From: CAMCYM01 sp041191165
GTDB taxonomy: Bacteria > Bacteroidota > Bacteroidia > Flavobacteriales_D > Sanyastnellaceae
Reading direction: 5' to 3'
Assembly (NCBI GenBank): GCA_041191165.1
Contig: JBEEPJ010000080.1
Span: 1-8,396 of the forward strand
Length of the DNA: 8,396 nucleotides
Shown here: positions 6,187-8,396 of the stretch, in pieces
How positions within the stretch are numbered: position 1 is the first letter of the stretch
Layout: each line of letters begins with the position of its first letter
Notes under the pieces: model-generated
Database searches by the model: none
Told to the model about the DNA's origin: nothing
The model's input: the letters and a program-made list of their open reading frames with translations, nothing else
Program-made: the position numbers and the translations under genes

Positions 6187-7164
6187 ATGATTGTGATCAC
6201 GGGAGCGGCAGGTTTCGTGGCGAGCCGGTTGGCCGCCCGGCTCAATGCGGAGCGGTTTTTCGATTTGGTGTTGGTCGATGACTTCTCGCGCCAGGACAAG
6301 GAAGTCAACCACCGCGACCTCAGGTGCGCCGCGCGCGTGGATCGGAAAGCGTTCCCCGAGTGGCTGCGCGCGAACCAGGACCAGGTGCAGTTCATCTTTC
6401 ACCTGGGGGCGCGGACGGACACCACGGAGAAGCGGACCGAGATTTTCGATGAACTCAACTTGCATGCAAGCCAAACCATCTGGCAGCTGTGCATCGAGTT
6501 TGGCCTACCCCTCGTGTACGCGTCCTCCGCTGCCACCTACGGGGATGGCGCCCACGGCTACCGCGACGACCACGCGTCGCTCCCGCTGCTTCAACCGCTC
6601 AATCCTTACGGCCAATCCAAGCACGACTTCGACCGCTGGGCCTTGGCGCAGCCCCGTGCGCCCTACTTCTGGGCGGGGCTGAAGTTCTTCAACGTCTATG
6701 GTCCGCATGAAGGGCACAAGGGCAGGATGGCATCGGTGGTTTACCACACGTACCAGCGGGTTCAGGCGACCGGTGAGATGCAGCTCTTCCGTTCCCACCG
6801 GCCGGATTTTGCAGACGGTCACCAGAGCCGGGACTTCATCTACGTGGAGGACATCGCGGACGTGTGCCTCTACCTCATGCACCACCGGCGACCGGAGCAT
6901 TCCGGCATTTATAACCTGGGTTCGGGAAAAGCGCGCACGTTCCTGGACCTGGCCCGGGCGACGTTCCGGTCGATGGACCTCGAGCCCCGCATCAGCTTCG
7001 TCGATACGCCAGAGGACATCCGCGACACCTACCAGTACTTCACCGAGGCGGACATGCGCAAGCTGCGCTCCATCGGATACGACCGGCCCTTCACCCCGCT
7101 CGAGCAGGGCATTGAGGAATACGTCCGGGGTTACCTTCGAAAAACCTCCGCTCCCATAGCGTAG
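6187..7164 (+). CDS. hldD: ADP-L-glycero-D-manno-heptose 6-epimerase
   Basis: This 325-residue cytoplasmic extended short-chain dehydrogenase epimerises ADP-D-glycero-D-manno-heptose at C-6, giving the ADP-L-heptose used for lipopolysaccharide inner core or S-layer glycans. The Rossmann motif is ITGAAGFVAS (4-13). HLGARTDTTE (72-81) and YASSAATYG (111-119) are characteristic, and the catalytic pair Tyr141-xxx-Lys145 sits in NPYGQSKHDFD. LKFFNVYGPHEGHKGRMASV (165-184) is near diagnostic for HldD; its Lys178 corresponds to the second catalytic base of the E. coli enzyme. RDFIYVEDIADV (215-226) and GIYNLGSGKARTFLDLA (240-256) complete the C-terminal sugar-binding part. Length is close to the 310 residues of E. 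coli HldD. The third glycine of the dinucleotide motif is Ala12, a mild deviation. The gene stands alone, divergent from the pterin operon and convergent with the merR-type gene; other heptose genes are not in the window. Confidence 0.95.
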   Translation: MIVITGAAGFVASRLAARLNAERFFDLVLVDDFSRQDKEVNHRDLRCAARVDRKAFPEWLRANQDQVQFIFHLGARTDTTEKRTEIFDELNLHASQTIWQLCIEFGLPLVYASSAATYGDGAHGYRDDHASLPLLQPLNPYGQSKHDFDRWALAQPRAPYFWAGLKFFNVYGPHEGHKGRMASVVYHTYQRVQATGEMQLFRSHRPDFADGHQSRDFIYVEDIADVCLYLMHHRRPEHSGIYNLGSGKARTFLDLARATFRSMDLEPRISFVDTPEDIRDTYQYFTEADMRKLRSIGYDRPFTPLEQGIEEYVRGYLRKTSAPIA

Positions 7165-7216
7165 ACTGTCCGGCAGCCGTGGAGGGCAATGCGACACACT
7201 TCAGCCGGGCGACAGC

Positions 7217-7642
7217 CTAGTGCCGGTCCCGGTGGGACAACTGATCCCGCCAATCGAGCAGCACCGCCCGAATCCCCTCCAACCGCTCCCGAGCCGCCTG
7301 CAACTCCTCCGGGGACGCGGTGCGCTCGTCCAGCTCACGATCTTCGGCTGAATTCCCGGGGGACTCCATGCGCCCGCCCTCAAAGTCATCCTCAATCTCT
7401 CCGTTGAGCAGTCGGCGGGCTCCCTCGATGGTATAGGCCCTGACCTTCACCAATTCGTGGATGCGCCGGATGAGCTCGATGTCCCGCTCGGTGTAAAAGC
7501 GCTTGCCCCGGGCGTTCGTGCGCGGATGCAACTGTCGGAACTCCTTCTCCCAATACCGGAGCATCGAGGGATTCACGCCGAGCAGGTCTGCGACCTCGGT
7601 GATGCTGAAGTACCGTTTCTCGATGGCGAAATTCGAAGGCAT
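7217..7642 (-). CDS. MerR family transcriptional regulator
   Basis: With the start at ATG 7642 the protein has 141 residues. An N-terminal MerR helix-turn-helix and wing occupy about residues 11-80: YFSITEVADLLGVNPSMLRY (11-30), WEKEFRQLHP, then GKRFYTERDIELIRRIHELV and YTIEGARRLL. An acidic linker (about 82-108) leads to a charged C-terminal helix (109-135) that could form the dimer coiled coil. No cysteine metal site or ligand-binding domain is seen, so it is not a classic metal-sensing MerR; the target is unknown. ATG 7642 was chosen because GGAG stands 5 bp upstream and the domain follows at the usual distance; ATG 7654 and ATG 7675 are possible alternatives. The gene follows the M23 peptidase fragment in the same direction, a pairing I recall as common in Bacteroidota (with alaS and a LemA-type gene nearby). 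Confidence 0.88.
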   Translation of the reverse strand: MPSNFAIEKRYFSITEVADLLGVNPSMLRYWEKEFRQLHPRTNARGKRFYTERDIELIRRIHELVKVRAYTIEGARRLLNGEIEDDFEGGRMESPGNSAEDRELDERTASPEELQAARERLEGIRAVLLDWRDQLSHRDRH

Positions 7643-7703
7643 GTCTCCATTCATCCCCCGTCCATTCCCGAGCATCAGGCCGGGTCTCCGTAAGGGATTG
7701 CGT

Positions 7704-7734
7704 CGAAGATAAACGAAAAATCGCCGCCCCCCAA
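7704..7734 (-). promoter_or_regulatory. Possible promoter of the MerR-type gene
   Basis: On the minus strand a TTG (7734-7732) is followed after 20 bp by TATCTTCG (7711-7704), one mismatch from TAnnTTTG. The spacing fits the Bacteroidota -33/-7 pattern. It lies between the M23 stop and the regulator, with a leader of roughly 50-60 nt to ATG 7642, so the regulator may be transcribed on its own. Confidence 0.35.
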
Positions 7735-7747
7735 TCCCTCTGGACAA

Positions 7748-8095
7748 TCAGTCGAAAGACTGGTTCATATCGCTCGATGCCGCCAGCATTTGCTCGTACT
7801 GGGCTGGGGTCAAGTCGTTGAAATAATAGTGGGCCGGATTCACGTTTTCGCCGTGTTTCTTGACCTCGTAATGCAGGTGCGGCGCGACGGACGTGCCGGT
7901 GTTGCCCACCAGTCCGATGACTTCGCCCCGCTTGACGCGCTGGCCGGGGCGCACGGCGATTACGCTCATGTGGGCGTAGAGGGTTTGGTAGCCGAAGCCG
8001 TGCTTGATCACGACGTAGTGCCCGAAGCCGTTGTACTTGCGCTCCGCCTCGATCACGACGCCGTCCCCGGTGGCAAAAATCTCCGTGCCGGTGGG
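7748..8095 (-). pseudogene. M23 family metallopeptidase, C-terminal fragment cut off inside the catalytic domain
   Basis: The recognisable part is 115 residues from PTGTEIFATGDGVVIEA to the TGA at 7748. M23 (LytM/lysostaphin-type) peptidases are zinc enzymes that cut peptide cross-bridges of peptidoglycan in the periplasm, or act as amidase activators when degenerate. Visible family features are GFGHYVVIKHG, LYAHM (one active-site histidine), VKRGEVIGLVGNTGTS and HLHYEV (the HxH zinc and catalytic histidines), then a tail typical of Bacteroidota members ending in MNQSFD. The first zinc-binding motif, HxxxD, should lie about 10-15 residues before PTGTE, together with a membrane or coiled-coil N-terminus. 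None of this is present: upstream of 8095 the frame reads an unrelated RRH-type sequence and hits TGA at 8138-8140, with no plausible start. The fragment cannot encode an active enzyme as it stands. It may be an intact gene artificially truncated by a contig join. Confidence 0.85.
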
Positions 8096-8098
8096 GTG
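8093..8098. other. Apparent breakpoint joining two unrelated half genes
   Basis: To the left, minus-strand M23 homology ends at the Pro codon 8093-8095. To the right, a plus-strand repeat-protein frame is open from about 8096 and also lacks a start. Both genes are therefore cut internally within a few bases of each other. No inverted repeat, transposase or target duplication is visible here, and base composition on the two sides does not differ clearly by eye. Confidence 0.6.
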
Positions 8099-8396
8099 TC
8101 TTCTACTCCGCGCTCCTCGGACTTGAAGATTGTGGACTCAGGTTGGGTTCGGGATTTGATCTCGGACGGGACCTTGGAGGTGAACGTGCTGCCCGGAGTA
8201 CAGAGTCCCGAACTGACCTGGGGTGGTTCTGGGCAGGGGAATGGGAGTGGGACGTGGGATCTTGCAACGACCAACTGGCTGAGTGCTGGCGGAACAAGTG
8301 CCGTGTGGACAAATGACGGGAGCAAGATGGCGGTGTTTGCCGGGACGCTGGGTTTTCAGTCTGGAACGGTGAGTTTGAGTGGGGGAACGCAGTTCT
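8096..8396 (+). CDS. Autotransporter-associated beta-strand repeat protein, internal fragment
   Basis: The plus frame starting with codon 8096-8098 is open for 100 codons to the right edge, with no initiating ATG or promoter at its beginning. The sequence is coherent and low in charge: SDGTLEVNVLPGV (23-35), TWGGSGQGNGSGTWDLATTN (41-60), NWLSAGG, then VWTNDGSKMAVFAGT (70-84) and GTVSLSGGTQF (90-100). The pattern 'GTWD..TTNW...W.NG..AVF.GT.GTV.L' is characteristic of autotransporter-associated beta-strand repeats (PATR-like), found in very large surface proteins and especially abundant in Verrucomicrobiota and Planctomycetota. The predicted role is a secreted or surface beta-helix. Codons 1-10 may already belong to the junction. 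The family assignment is from pattern memory, so moderate certainty; both ends of the gene are missing. Confidence 0.65.
   Translation, partial: MSSTPRSSDLKIVDSGWVRDLISDGTLEVNVLPGVQSPELTWGGSGQGNGSGTWDLATTNWLSAGGTSAVWTNDGSKMAVFAGTLGFQSGTVSLSGGTQF

Noticed and set aside
6505..7197. 230-codon minus-strand open frame opposite hldD
   Set aside because: Shadow of a well-supported epimerase; no motif in its translation.
7166..7215. Imperfect inverted repeat (CTGTC-CGGC ... GCCG-GACAG) between the convergent hldD and merR-type stops as a terminator
   Set aside because: The arms need a bulge and enclose a loop of nearly 30 nt with no T tract; too weak to call.
7643..7747. TTG start at 7747 for the MerR-type regulator
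   Set aside because: It would abut the M23 stop and add an arginine-rich tail unlike the family; a promoter-like pair lies in this stretch.
8053..8325. 90-codon minus-strand open frame across the breakpoint, as an N-terminus for the M23 peptidase
   Set aside because: It is in a different frame from the M23 domain and its translation is a proline/serine-rich shadow of the plus-strand repeat protein, with no HxxxD motif or membrane segment.

Overview
The window looks like genomic DNA from a GC-rich member of the Bacteroidota. Three things point there. A secreted peptidylarginine deiminase-like enzyme ends in a type IX secretion (T9SS) sorting domain. Several genes are preceded by boxes resembling the Bacteroidota -7 promoter element TAnnTTTG. 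A MerR regulator sits beside an M23 peptidase, a pairing familiar from this phylum. No rRNA, tRNA, CRISPR array or insertion sequence was seen.

Layout. (1) Positions 1-2270, minus strand: the first 756 codons of a large secreted protein with VCBS/FG-GAP-like aspartate-rich motifs and LamG-like jelly-roll segments; it runs off the left edge. (2) Positions 2423-4276, plus strand, divergent from it: a 617-residue Porphyromonas-type peptidylarginine deiminase with signal peptide, complete catalytic set, Ig-like domain and T9SS tail. A GC-rich hairpin covers its stop codon. (3) Positions 4295-6155, minus strand: a pterin pair transcribed first (6-pyruvoyl/6-carboxy-tetrahydropterin synthase, then GTP cyclohydrolase I, 9 bp apart), followed by a Bax inhibitor-1 family membrane protein with its own probable promoter. 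(4) Positions 6187-7164, plus strand: ADP-heptose 6-epimerase, divergent from the pterin synthase across only 31 bp. (5) Positions 7217-8095, minus strand: a MerR-type regulator and the C-terminal part of an M23 peptidase. (6) Positions 8096-8396, plus strand: the interior of an autotransporter-type beta-strand repeat protein, open to the right edge.

How the genes fit together. GTP cyclohydrolase I makes dihydroneopterin triphosphate, which the adjacent synthase consumes. The active-site spacing of that synthase resembles the animal 6-pyruvoyl-tetrahydropterin synthase more than E. coli QueD, so tetrahydropterin cofactor synthesis is a real alternative to queuosine. The deiminase and the VCBS/LamG protein are both exported and share an intergenic region, but no functional link is proven.

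The oddest place is near 8096. The M23 gene loses its reading frame and homology in the middle of the catalytic domain, exactly where an unrelated, opposite-strand repeat protein that also lacks a beginning takes over. This reads as a breakpoint: either an assembly chimera, possibly with a Verrucomicrobiota-like sequence, or a recent rearrangement.
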